Shown here one piece after another: positions 6,891-14,817 of a stretch of DNA of 15,032 bases (the first letter of the stretch is position 1; each line of letters opens with the position of its first letter). Made by a program: the position numbers and the translations under genes. This DNA comes from Clostridia bacterium (GTDB taxonomy: Bacteria > Bacillota > Clostridia > Christensenellales > CAG-917): contig CAAEDU010000019.1 in NCBI GenBank assembly GCA_900754695.1, positions 1 through 15,032 on the forward strand. The letters are read 5' to 3'. The notes beneath the pieces are model-generated. The model was not told where the DNA came from and did no database searches. It saw only the letters and a list, made by a program, of their open reading frames with translations.

Positions 6891-8090
6891 TTACGCCTTC
6901 TTTGCGACGAGCGCCGCGGTTTCTCTTGCGATGGAGAGCTCCTCGTTGGTGGGGAGCACGATGACCTTGACGTAGCTTTCGGGGTCGGAGAGGATGTGCA
7001 GCCCTTCCGCTCTCTTCTCGTTCTCCTCGAAGTCGAAGACCACGCCGAGATATTCCATCCCTTCCATGACCAGCCTGCGCATATAAGAGCTGTTCTCGCC
7101 GATGCCGCCGGTGAAGACGATGGCGTCCACCCCGCCGAGCGCCGCCGCGAACGCGCCGATATACTTCTTGATGCGGTAAGCCGCCGCTTCCACCGCGAGC
7201 GCCGCTTTCTCATTGCCTTCGGAGATGGCTTTTTCCAGCACGCGCATGTCGGAGTCCAGCTCGCTGATCCCCAGCATACCGCACTTTTTGTTGAGATACT
7301 GCACCGTCTCCTCGGGGGTCATGCCGAGCTTTTCGCGCAGGAACTCCACCGCCGCGGGGTCGATGTCGCCGCTCCTCGTGCCCATGATGAGCCCCTCCAA
7401 GGGGGTGAAGCCCATGGAAGTGTCGATGCACTTGCCGTCCTTCACCGCAGAGATGCTTGAGCCGTTGCCGAGGTGGCAGATGATGATGTGGCTGTGCTCC
7501 GCGCCGAGATATTTCACCGTCTCTTCGCTCACGAACTTGTGGCTGGTGCCGTGGAAGCCGTACTTTCTGATCTTGTACTGCTGATAGACGGAGTACGGGA
7601 TGCCGTACATGAACGCCTTGGGAGGCATGGTGCTGTGGAAAGTGGTGTCGAACACCGCCACCATGGGCACGCCGGGCATGACCTCGCGGCAGCTCTTGAT
7701 GCAGGCGATGTTGCCGGGCATATGCAGAGGTCCGAGCTCCGCATTCTTCTCGCAGATGCGCACCACTTCGTCGTCGATGACGACGGAGGAATGGAAGTCC
7801 TCGCCGCTGTGCAGCACGCGGTGACCGACGGCGCTTATCTCGCTTACGGACGAGATCGCCCCCGCCTCTTTATCCACGAGAGCCCGGAGCACGAGCTCGA
7901 TCGCCTCCTTATGGGTGGGCATGTCCTGCTCTTTTTTGAGAGCTCTGCCGTCCGCGGTCTTCTGGGTGACGGAGCCGCCCTTCATGCCGATGCGGTCGCA
8001 GAGACCTTTCAGGAGCATGGTCTCGTTCGCGATGTCGATGAGCTGATATTTGAGGGAGGAACTCCCCGCATTGATGACGAGTATGTTCAT
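6891..8090 (-). CDS. ackA: Acetate kinase
   Basis: Converts acetyl phosphate and ADP to acetate and ATP, the substrate-level phosphorylation step of acetate fermentation. It is 399 residues, the standard length. It has the ASKHA-fold N-terminal motif NAGSSSLKYQL (7-17), GHRVLHSGE (89-97), VFDTTFHSTMP (146-156), YGFHGTSH (177-184), HLGNGSS (206-212) and FTGGIGENS (326-334). Residues known to be catalytic in the well-studied archaeal enzyme (R91, D148, H180) fall at the same numbers here, with R239 in GTRSGD as the second arginine. It starts 7 bp after the pta stop codon behind GAGGGG, so the two form one operon transcribed from the pta promoter. Confidence 0.98.
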   Translation of the reverse strand: MNILVINAGSSSLKYQLIDIANETMLLKGLCDRIGMKGGSVTQKTADGRALKKEQDMPTHKEAIELVLRALVDKEAGAISSVSEISAVGHRVLHSGEDFHSSVVIDDEVVRICEKNAELGPLHMPGNIACIKSCREVMPGVPMVAVFDTTFHSTMPPKAFMYGIPYSVYQQYKIRKYGFHGTSHKFVSEETVKYLGAEHSHIIICHLGNGSSISAVKDGKCIDTSMGFTPLEGLIMGTRSGDIDPAAVEFLREKLGMTPEETVQYLNKKCGMLGISELDSDMRVLEKAISEGNEKAALAVEAAAYRIKKYIGAFAAALGGVDAIVFTGGIGENSSYMRRLVMEGMEYLGVVFDFEENEKRAEGLHILSDPESYVKVIVLPTNEELSIARETAALVAKKA

Positions 8091-8097
8091 ATTCCCC

Positions 8098-9099
8098 TCA
8101 CTTTACGGATTGCAGCGCCGTGATGGCGGCGACTGCGACGATGTCCTCCGCCACGCAGCCGCGGCTGAGGTCGTTGACGGGAAGCGCGAGACCCTGCATG
8201 ATGGGACCGACCGCCATGCAATGTCCGAAGCGCTGCGCGAGTTTATATCCGATGTTGCCCGCGTCGAGGTTGGGGAAGACGAGGACGTTCGCCTTGCCCG
8301 CGACGCCGCTGCCGGGGGCTTTGGTGGTGCCCACTTCCTCAACGATGGCGGCGTCGAGCTGGAGCTCGCCGTCCACGTCGATGTAGGGATGCGCGGCTTT
8401 GACGAGAGCGTACGCCTGGCGCACTTTCTCCACGGACTCGTGCTGAGCGCTGCCTTTGGTGGAGAAGGAGAGCATCGCGATCTTGGGCTCCACTTCGACG
8501 ATCTGTTTCGCGCTGAAATAAGCCGCCTGCACGATGTCGGCAAGCTGCTCCACGGTGGGATAAGGGATGACCGCGCAGTCCGCGAAGATGAATGCGGGAG
8601 CGTGGGAATATTCAAAGTGTTCGGGCGGGATCATCACAAAGCAACTGGACACGCTCTTGATGCCGGGAGCGGCTTTGATGACCTGGAACGCCGCGCGGGA
8701 GACGTCCGCGGAGGAGAACACCGCGCCGCCCACGACGCCGTCCACGTCCCCGCACTTCAACGCGGTGCAGGCGTAGAACATGTTGTTGCCCTTTATGGTG
8801 CGCAGGGCGACCTCTTCGGTCATGCCCTTTTCCTTGCGCAACTCATAGAGCTTCTTCGCATACTTTTCGACATACTTGTCATTCGCCGCGGGATCGCGGA
8901 AAGTCACGCCGGAGAACTTATATTCGGGATATTTGGCTCTGATCTCCGCCTCATTGCCGATGAGGACGATCTTGCCTATCTTTTCGCGAGTGAAGATCTC
9001 GGCGGCTTCGGCGACTCTGGGGTCGCTGCCTTCGGCGAGCGCGATGGTCTTTTGCAGCTTTGCGGCTCTTTGGAGCAGATGATCGAGAAATTCGGACAT
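8098..9099 (-). CDS. pta: Phosphate acetyltransferase
   Basis: Interconverts acetyl-CoA plus phosphate and acetyl phosphate plus CoA, feeding AckA. The 333-residue protein is the short single-domain form, without the N-terminal regulatory domain of the long enterobacterial enzyme. Visible family stretches are GGAVFSSADVSRAA (124-137), MLSFSTKGSAQH (209-220), FPNLDAGNIGYK (275-286) and the C-terminal NDLSRGC (309-315). The start follows GAGGT at good spacing. It is the first gene of pta-ackA and is transcribed away from tmcAL from a shared 100-bp intergenic region. Confidence 0.97.
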   Translation of the reverse strand: MSEFLDHLLQRAAKLQKTIALAEGSDPRVAEAAEIFTREKIGKIVLIGNEAEIRAKYPEYKFSGVTFRDPAANDKYVEKYAKKLYELRKEKGMTEEVALRTIKGNNMFYACTALKCGDVDGVVGGAVFSSADVSRAAFQVIKAAPGIKSVSSCFVMIPPEHFEYSHAPAFIFADCAVIPYPTVEQLADIVQAAYFSAKQIVEVEPKIAMLSFSTKGSAQHESVEKVRQAYALVKAAHPYIDVDGELQLDAAIVEEVGTTKAPGSGVAGKANVLVFPNLDAGNIGYKLAQRFGHCMAVGPIMQGLALPVNDLSRGCVAEDIVAVAAITALQSVK

Positions 9100-9126
9100 A
9101 ATTACCTCAACTTCGTTTTATCTTGC

Positions 9127-9155
9127 TTGATTTATCGGTCAACGAGTTATATTAT
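9127..9155 (+). promoter_or_regulatory. Candidate sigma-A promoter of tmcAL
   Basis: TTGATT (9127-9132), 17 bp, then TATTAT (9150-9155). Transcription would start near 9162, about 38 nt before the GTG start codon. The -10 box overlaps that of the opposing pta promoter almost completely. Confidence 0.6.
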
Positions 9156-9179
9156 AGGACTAACGCGGCAAAAAAGCAA
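9151..9179 (-). promoter_or_regulatory. Candidate sigma-A promoter of pta-ackA
   Basis: On the minus strand, TTGCTT (9179-9174), 17 bp, then a perfect TATAAT (9156-9151). Transcription would start near 9144, about 45 nt before pta. It faces away from the tmcAL promoter and shares its -10 bases, so both probably cannot be occupied at once. Confidence 0.6.
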
Positions 9180-9199
9180 GAAATCGAAGGAGGCAGTTT

Positions 9200-10369
9200 G
9201 TGAAAATCGCGGCGGTCATTGCCGAATACAATCCTCTCCACAACGGTCATCTCAAACTTCTCAAAAAAGTGAAGCGGGAGGTCAAGCCCGAAGCCCTCGT
9301 CGTCGTGATGAGCGGCTCTTTCACCGAGCGCGGCGACATCTGCGTCGCGGACAAATATACCCGCGCTAAATGGGCTGTCGAGTGCGGGGCGGATCTTGTC
9401 ATCGAGCTCCCCACCGTCTACACCCTCTCCCCCGCGAAGTCCTTTGCCGAGGGCGCTTTGAAGACCCTCTCCATGCTCGGCGAGTTCACCCTCTGCTTCG
9501 GCACCGAGACCAAGGAGCTCGAGGAGCTTGCCTATGTCGCGGAGTTCATGCGCAGCGAGTCCAAGGACATGCGCAACATGCTGAGGGGCTATCTTTCGGA
9601 AGGCTACTCCGTTGCAAAGTCCCGCACCATGGCGCTCGACCTCATCCACCCCGATTACGCCAACCTCGTCAAAGCGCCCAACAACATCCTCGCCGTCGAA
9701 TATCTCAAAGCGGGCGCGGCGTACGGCGACAAGGTGCAATATCACAGCGTTGAAAGAAAGCCGGACAACAACCGCACCATAATCTCCTCCACCAAAGTGA
9801 GAGCGATGATGCAGGAGGGCAAGGACTTCTCCGCATTCGTCCCCGAGTGCGTCGTCATCCCCCACCCCACCGACATGTCCAAGTACGGCACGGTGTCCAC
9901 CTACTCCATGCGCACCAAGACCGCGGCGGAGCTTGCGGACATCGCCAACATCTCCGAGGGGCTTGAGAACCGCATCTCCAAGACGGATTTCAACACTTTC
10001 GAGGAGTTCCTGCGTCTCACGACGAAGCGCTACACCCGCTCCACCATCAAACGCATCGCGGCGTCCGCGACGGTCGGCATCACAAAGGACCTCGTCGCCC
10101 TCGCCCGCGAAAACAAGCCCTACACCACCGTGCTCGCGGCAAACGAACGCAAGAAAAAGAAACTCTTCGCGCTGCTTGCGGCAAGCGACGGATATTTCTA
10201 TTTCAAGCCCTCCGATTGTCCCGCGGACTCCCCCGTCCGCCCCCTCATCGACCTTGACGAGCGCGCCGCAAAAGTGCTGCGTCTCTGTCGCGCGGACGAA
10301 AAGCCAAAAGAGGCGGCAAACGACAAAACAGAGGGGCAGACATCTCAAAACGACAACATAAACTCTTAA
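9200..10369 (+). CDS. tmcAL: tRNA(Met) cytidine acetate ligase TmcAL (YlbM family)
   Basis: Forms N4-acetylcytidine at the wobble base of elongator tRNA-Met. The characterised Bacillus enzyme activates free acetate with ATP rather than using acetyl-CoA. The 389-residue protein starts with a nucleotidyltransferase fold bearing HNGH (14-17). Family stretches follow: SGSFTERGD (38-46), GADLVIELP (63-71), PNNILAVEYLK (160-170), ISSTKVRAM (195-203) and TKRYTRSTIKRI (275-286). The last 30 or so residues are polar and look disordered. The start is GTG, 6 nt after AAGGAGG. It is divergent from pta-ackA, a fitting neighbour since that operon makes acetate. Only 27 bp separate it from the glycosidase gene, so both probably share a transcript. 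Confidence 0.94.
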   Translation: MKIAAVIAEYNPLHNGHLKLLKKVKREVKPEALVVVMSGSFTERGDICVADKYTRAKWAVECGADLVIELPTVYTLSPAKSFAEGALKTLSMLGEFTLCFGTETKELEELAYVAEFMRSESKDMRNMLRGYLSEGYSVAKSRTMALDLIHPDYANLVKAPNNILAVEYLKAGAAYGDKVQYHSVERKPDNNRTIISSTKVRAMMQEGKDFSAFVPECVVIPHPTDMSKYGTVSTYSMRTKTAAELADIANISEGLENRISKTDFNTFEEFLRLTTKRYTRSTIKRIAASATVGITKDLVALARENKPYTTVLAANERKKKKLFALLAASDGYFYFKPSDCPADSPVRPLIDLDERAAKVLRLCRADEKPKEAANDKTEGQTSQNDNINS

Positions 10370-10396
10370 ATCGAGCATAAGCATCAAGGAGCAAGG

Positions 10397-12790
10397 ATGA
10401 AACTCGGCAATAGGATCATGCGCAATTTCTCCCTCTTCGTCAACAAGCTTGCGGGAGGGACGATGCAGAACGTCAACACCGGCGAAGTGCGGGGCGAGGC
10501 TTTCCCCGGCATGCCCGAAGCGTGCCGCAAAGCCGCCGCGGACGGCAGCGTCCTGCTCCTCAACGACGGTACTCTCCCCCTCTCTCCCTCCTCCCGCGTC
10601 GCCCTCTTCGGCAGGACGCAGCTCGACTGGTTCTATGCGGGCTACGGCTCGGGCGGGGACGTCAGAGCGCCCTATCTCGTCTCACCCGTGCAGGGGCTTG
10701 AAAACGCGGGTGTGCAACTCGACGGGACTCTTCTCTCCCTCTACCGCGCGTGGACGGAGAAAAACCCCGTCGACCCCGGTTTCTGGGGGCATTGGCCGCT
10801 CTCTCACCCCGAGATGCCCCTCTCCCGCGAGACGGTCGCGGCAGCGGCAAAACGCAATGACGTCGCGGTGATATTCATCGGCCGCTCCGCCGGCGAGGAC
10901 AGAGACTCCACGCTTGCGGGCGGGAGCTATCATCTCACTTCCGCGGAGAAAAAACTCATCGAGTGCGTGGAGGGCGAGTTCAAAAAGACCGTCATCGTGC
11001 TCGGCATAGGCTCGCCCATGGATCTCGGCTGGACAAAGGAACTCCCTCCCTCCGCCCTTCTCATCGTGTGGGCGGGCGGCATGGAGAGCGGCAACGCGAT
11101 CGCGGACGTCCTCACGGGAGCGCGCGAACCCGGCGGCAGGCTCACGGACACCCTAATGTCGAGCTACTCCGCCTCCCCCGTCTCCTCCGCCGTCGACACC
11201 CTGAAAGTGTGCGAATATTCCGAGGACATCTACGTCGGCTATCGCTATTTCGAGACATTCGCAAAGGACAAAGTGCTCTTCCCGTTCGGCGCAGGCATGG
11301 GTTATACGACATTCTCGTACAGCGACGCCGCGGTCCGCTCGGAAGGCGGCAAGGTCACCGTCACCGTCCGCGTCACCAACACGGGAGACCGCGAAGGGCG
11401 GGAAGTGGTGCAGCTCTACATCTCCGCACCCGGCAAAGCCCTCCCCCGTCCCGCGCGCGAACTCGCCGCGTTCAAAAAGACAAAGGTCATCCCCGCGGGC
11501 GGACACGAAGACGTCACCCTCACGTTCTCTCTTTCGGACTGCGCCGCTTTCGACGAGGAACACTCGGAATGGCTGACGGAAGAGGGAGAATACCGCGTCT
11601 ATCTCGGCGGCAATGTGCGTGACGCCGCGCTCATCGGCAAAGTCACCCTCCCCGCCTCCGAAAGAGTAAAGGTGACATCGGCGGCGGCGCCCGTGCACCC
11701 CTTCATGCGCCTCACCGCAAAAGGCGGCGCTCCCGTCTGCGAGCCCGTCCCTCTCTCCCGCATCGACCTCAAAACCCGCATCGCGAGCCGCATCCCGGAC
11801 GAACTGCCCGCCCCCGACACCCCCGTCACGTTCGCGGACGTCAAGGCGGGGCGCAGGAGCGCGGAGGAGCTCGCCGCGACCCTCAACGACGAGGAACTCG
11901 AGGCGATCTCCCGCGGAGATTATACGATGAACAGCCCTCTCGGAGCGCCCGGGAATGCGGGCACTCTCGGCGGCGTGACGGAGAGCCTGCGGGAAAAGGG
12001 CATCCCGGCCGCGACCACCACGGACGGACCCTCCGGCATAAGACTCGCCGCTGTCTGCACCCTGCTCCCCTCCGGGATCGCGCTCGCCTCCTCCTGGGAC
12101 ACCGAAGGGGTGAAAGAACTCACGTCCCTGCTCGGCAAGGAGATGCGCGCGCGGGGCTCGGACATCCTGCTCGCTCCCGGCATGAATATCCACCGCACCC
12201 CGCTCGGCGGCAGAAACTTCGAATATTTCTCGGAAGACCCTCTGCTCACCGGGAAGATCGCCGCGGCATACATCACGGGCGTACAGTCCGCGGGGGTGTC
12301 CGCATGCCCCAAACACTTCGCTTGCAACAACCGCGAACGCAACCGCACCCACAACGATTCCCGCGTCTCGGAACGCGCTCTCAGAGAGATATATCTCAAA
12401 GGTTTCGCCATCGCGGTGAAAGAGGGCAAACCCCTCAACGTCATGACTTCCTACAACAAGATCAACGGCGTGTGGGGGCACTACAACTACGATCTGGTCA
12501 CCACCGTGCTCCGCGGCGAGTGGGGATATGACGGCTGCGTTATGACGGACTGGTGGATGCGCTCGTCCGCAAGCCCGGAGTTCCCCGTCATACGCGACAA
12601 TGCCTACCGCGTGCGCGCTCAGGTGGATGTCCTGATGCCGGGCGGCAAACGCACGGGCAAGCGCGTCCCGGACGGCACCCTCACCGAAAGCCTGGGCAAG
12701 GACGGCGGCATGACGCGAGGGGAAATGCAGCGCACGGCGGCGAACGTCATCCGCATGCTCGCCCGCCTCGAGAGCCTGCCGAGGGAATGA
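10397..12790 (+). CDS. Glycoside hydrolase family 3 with inverted domain order, probable beta-glucosidase
   Basis: Retaining glycosidase, most likely cutting beta-linked glucosides or related oligosaccharides inside the cell: no signal peptide or membrane segment is visible. The 797 residues are arranged back to front relative to most of the family. The GH3 C-terminal domain comes first (about 45-305) with candidate acid/base E167 in SAGEDRDS. A fibronectin-III-like domain follows (about 315-410), then the catalytic barrel (about 495-790). The barrel carries DGPSGIR (543-549), KHFACNNRE (639-647) and GYDGCVMTDWW (710-720), where D718 is the expected nucleophile. This order is known in rumen Ruminococcus and Butyrivibrio enzymes. 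AAGGAG lies 5 nt before the ATG. Exact substrate cannot be told from sequence; xylosidase or arabinosidase activity remains possible. A strong terminator follows at 12960. Confidence 0.93.
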   Translation: MKLGNRIMRNFSLFVNKLAGGTMQNVNTGEVRGEAFPGMPEACRKAAADGSVLLLNDGTLPLSPSSRVALFGRTQLDWFYAGYGSGGDVRAPYLVSPVQGLENAGVQLDGTLLSLYRAWTEKNPVDPGFWGHWPLSHPEMPLSRETVAAAAKRNDVAVIFIGRSAGEDRDSTLAGGSYHLTSAEKKLIECVEGEFKKTVIVLGIGSPMDLGWTKELPPSALLIVWAGGMESGNAIADVLTGAREPGGRLTDTLMSSYSASPVSSAVDTLKVCEYSEDIYVGYRYFETFAKDKVLFPFGAGMGYTTFSYSDAAVRSEGGKVTVTVRVTNTGDREGREVVQLYISAPGKALPRPARELAAFKKTKVIPAGGHEDVTLTFSLSDCAAFDEEHSEWLTEEGEYRVYLGGNVRDAALIGKVTLPASERVKVTSAAAPVHPFMRLTAKGGAPVCEPVPLSRIDLKTRIASRIPDELPAPDTPVTFADVKAGRRSAEELAATLNDEELEAISRGDYTMNSPLGAPGNAGTLGGVTESLREKGIPAATTTDGPSGIRLAAVCTLLPSGIALASSWDTEGVKELTSLLGKEMRARGSDILLAPGMNIHRTPLGGRNFEYFSEDPLLTGKIAAAYITGVQSAGVSACPKHFACNNRERNRTHNDSRVSERALREIYLKGFAIAVKEGKPLNVMTSYNKINGVWGHYNYDLVTTVLRGEWGYDGCVMTDWWMRSSASPEFPVIRDNAYRVRAQVDVLMPGGKRTGKRVPDGTLTESLGKDGGMTRGEMQRTAANVIRMLARLESLPRE

Positions 12791-13189
12791 CTCCGCACCC
12801 CGCCGCGAGGACGCACCGACCTTCAACGGATCGACTCCACAGCCCGCCGCAAGCATGCAGACCTGCCACACGGGCGACTGCCGTCCGTCACGGAATGCCG
12901 GAGCGGAAAACAAGCATATTTAGCACAAACGGGACTTTATGAGCCGATCATCACAGGATAAAACCGCCGTTGAGCGCGATCTCACCCGGCGGTTTTCTTT
13001 TGTTCCGCTCAGACATGCCAGACCGGGATGCGCGCTGTTCACTAAACGGAGCGCACCCGTACACGAGCTCTCCGCATCATATATCCGTGCGACTTTTAAG
13101 CCACCTGCGCATGCGCGGTCGTGTGCTCCCCGACATTCTATAATCATTCGCATCGCATATGCTTTATCGTGAGTGCAAGGACTTTGAGT
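12791..13189. other. Gene-poor gap between the GH3 gene and ylbJ
   Basis: About 400 bp with no credible gene. It holds the GH3 terminator (12960-13001). Bases 12791-12959 look like an unstructured 3' untranslated stretch. From 13002 to 13189 I see no gene; TATAAT at 13139-13144 could be a -10 box about 45 bp before ylbJ, but no -35 box sits at the right distance. In Bacillus, ylbJ is read by a sporulation sigma factor, and I could not find a convincing match to such a promoter here. Open frames on the minus strand across this stretch lack recognisable protein sequence. Confidence 0.6.
12960..13001 (+). terminator. Rho-independent terminator after the GH3 gene
   Basis: AAAACCGCCG (12960-12969) pairs perfectly with CGGCGGTTTT (12987-12996), with an inner TGAG/CTCA stem (12971-12974 with 12981-12984), and is followed by CTTTT. 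It is 170 bp after the GH3 stop codon and should end the tmcAL-GH3 transcript, isolating ylbJ. Confidence 0.85.
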
Positions 13190-14155
13190 GTGCACATGGC
13201 AAAGCGCGTCCTTCCCGCGGCGGCGGTGGGCGTTTTCATGCTCCTGCTCATCGTCAGACCCGACTATTTTCTGAACTCCGCCGCGCACGGGCTGCTGCTC
13301 TTCGCCTCGTCCGTGCTCCCCGCCATATTCCCCTTCTTTTTCTGCTCCTCTCTTCTCACCGCGATGGGCGCGGCAAACTCCCTCTCCCGCCTCGGCGCGC
13401 GACCGGTGCGCACCCTCTTCAACGCGCCGCCCGCGGGAGCGTATGTCCTCGCCCTCTCCATGCTCAGCGGCTATCCCATCGGCGCCGCCACTCTCTCCGA
13501 CCTCTTCCGGCGAGGGATCGTCGACGCGGAGGAAGTGAAACGCATTGCGTCCTTCACCTCGACTTCCGGACCGATATTCATCCTCGGCACGGTGGGCAGC
13601 GCCGTCTTCGGCGACCCGACTGCCGGTGCGGTCATACTCGCGGCGCATTATCTCGCCGCCCTCACCACCGGTCTCGTCTTCCGCGGCAGAAGGAAAGCAT
13701 CGGGTACCTCTCCCGTGCGGGTCACAGCAGCGGACGCGGACAGCGCCTTGCAGCAAAGCATCGCGTCCTCCACTCTCGCGATGCTCGCAGTGGGCGGATA
13801 TATCGTCGTCGGAAACATGCTCATCGACGCCCTCGCCCTCACGGGGATAGACGCTCTCCTTGCATCCTTGCCCGACCGCAACGCGGGCGTTTGTCTTGAA
13901 GCGCTCATCAACGGCGCGGTGGAGATGACGAGAGGCACGATGTGCGCCGCACACATACCCTCAAAGTGGCTCTCACTCGGCGTCGCTTCCGCTATCGTCT
14001 CCTTCGGAGGGCTCTCGGTACTCATGCAAAGTCACGCCTTTCTCGGACGGTGCGGCATGCCTTTCCGATCTATTCTTGCGCGCAAATTCGTGCAATCGGT
14101 TGCGGGCTTCGCCTACGCTGCGTTGTTTTCACTAATTTTTTTCACGCATTATTGA
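13190..14155 (+). CDS. ylbJ: Sporulation integral membrane protein YlbJ
   Basis: Multi-pass membrane protein of the nucleoside-recognition/gate family; in Bacillus it is needed for proper spore formation, but its substrate is unknown. The 321 residues include about eight hydrophobic segments. Counting from the ATG at 13196, the family motifs are SGYPIGA (91-97), SFTSTSGPIFILGTVG (119-134), ALINGAVEMTRG (236-247) and SFGGLSVLMQ (269-278). It is shorter than the roughly 400 residues usual in Bacillus, though the motifs are all present. The frame is open from 13121. AAGGA at 13177-13181 stands 8 nt from the GTG at 13190 but 14 nt from the ATG at 13196, so GTG is preferred; the two differ by two residues. 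It suggests a spore-forming lineage. Confidence 0.9.
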   Translation: MHMAKRVLPAAAVGVFMLLLIVRPDYFLNSAAHGLLLFASSVLPAIFPFFFCSSLLTAMGAANSLSRLGARPVRTLFNAPPAGAYVLALSMLSGYPIGAATLSDLFRRGIVDAEEVKRIASFTSTSGPIFILGTVGSAVFGDPTAGAVILAAHYLAALTTGLVFRGRRKASGTSPVRVTAADADSALQQSIASSTLAMLAVGGYIVVGNMLIDALALTGIDALLASLPDRNAGVCLEALINGAVEMTRGTMCAAHIPSKWLSLGVASAIVSFGGLSVLMQSHAFLGRCGMPFRSILARKFVQSVAGFAYAALFSLIFFTHY

Positions 14156-14164
14156 CATAATTTG

Positions 14165-14194
14165 TTGACTATCGGGGGTATCGGTCAATATCCT
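14165..14194 (+). promoter_or_regulatory. Candidate promoter and operator of the small HTH gene
   Basis: TTGACT (14165-14170), 18 bp, then TATCCT (14189-14194), about 45 bp before the ATG. An inverted repeat, TTGAC (14165-14169) and GTCAA (14184-14188), frames the spacer, and TATCGG occurs twice between the arms. This layout could be an operator that blocks the promoter when bound. Downstream, GGGC (14204-14207) and GCCC (14214-14217) could form a small leader hairpin. Confidence 0.45.
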
Positions 14195-14236
14195 TTTGGG
14201 TAAGGGCATCTTCGCCCAACTTCTCGGAGGAAAATT

Positions 14237-14731
14237 ATGACCGAAAACCGATGCAACACTGTGCTTGTTGCCTACTCTGCTTTACCCAAAATTCTGAAAG
14301 ACTACGATTCCGCCTTCCGTGCGCGCCTTCAAAGCAGCTTTATGAGCGCCCATTTGCAGCGCGGAGTCACGACGGAAAAACTCGTTCAAGAAATGCTTGA
14401 CATCAATAAGCGCAAACTCGCCATGCTGCAACTGAAAGAGATCGTCGAGCGCGCCGCAGGCTCCATCCCCACCGCGCTCTCGAACATCCTCGTCCTCCGC
14501 TTCGTGAAGGGCAAGACCTTTCAGGAGATCGCGGACATCGAAAACATCTCCGTCCGCACGGCATTCCGCCGCTTCGACCGCGCCCGCGACTCTTTTGCAT
14601 CTGCTCTCGACCGCCTGGGGCTCGACGAGGCGACCTTCCGCAAGACCTATCTCACCGACCCCGCCGTCGCCGCCGTCTGCGCCCGCATCGACGACGGCGA
14701 GTACTTCACCGCAAAAAGCCTGCGGGAGTGA
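14237..14731 (+). CDS. Small protein with sigma-region-4-like helix-turn-helix, function unknown
   Basis: I do not recognise a named family. The 164 residues hold, at about 83-125, a stretch that reads like sigma-70 region 4: LVLRFVKGKTFQEIADIENI, then an SVRTAFRRFDRARDSF recognition helix. No region 2 is present, so it is not a complete sigma factor. The first 75 residues are predicted helical, with a charged segment (about 45-75) suited to dimerisation. The C-terminal 40 residues lack clear features. Proteins of this shape include phage-type late regulators and stand-alone Clostridial regulators. GGAGG sits 6 nt before the ATG. It has its own candidate promoter with an inverted repeat, consistent with self-regulation. 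The structured repeats begin about 40 bp after its stop codon and no T-tract terminator is seen. Confidence 0.75.
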   Translation: MTENRCNTVLVAYSALPKILKDYDSAFRARLQSSFMSAHLQRGVTTEKLVQEMLDINKRKLAMLQLKEIVERAAGSIPTALSNILVLRFVKGKTFQEIADIENISVRTAFRRFDRARDSFASALDRLGLDEATFRKTYLTDPAVAAVCARIDDGEYFTAKSLRE

Positions 14732-14772
14732 GTAAAGACCGCGGGTTCGGACGAGGGTTCAAACACTATTTT

Positions 14773-14809
14773 GCTGAGGGCAATATTCGGATGAAATGTA
14801 AGGAAAAGC
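14773..14809 (+). repeat. Degenerate partial copy of the structured repeat
   Basis: Aligned without gaps against 14947-14983, this stretch matches at 26 of 37 positions, covering the 5' leader of the repeat (CTGAG, the AT-rich centre, GATGAA, and GAAAAGC at the end). The stem, tip and bulge are absent. The next, complete copy starts 8 bp later, so this looks like a truncated or decayed unit in a tandem cluster. Confidence 0.5.
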
Positions 14810-14817
14810 ACTCAATT

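Noticed and set aside
9152..10387. A 411-codon minus-strand frame opposite tmcAL
   Set aside because: It mirrors the coding strand of a clear TmcAL. The hydrophobic start is a by-product of the reverse complement.
11153..12913. A 586-codon minus-strand frame over the GH3 gene
   Set aside because: It is antisense to a complete glycosidase and has no ribosome binding site or recognisable domain.
12920..13954. A 344-codon minus-strand frame opposite ylbJ and the terminator
   Set aside because: It runs across a strong plus-strand terminator and through the membrane-protein gene, and shows no family sequence.
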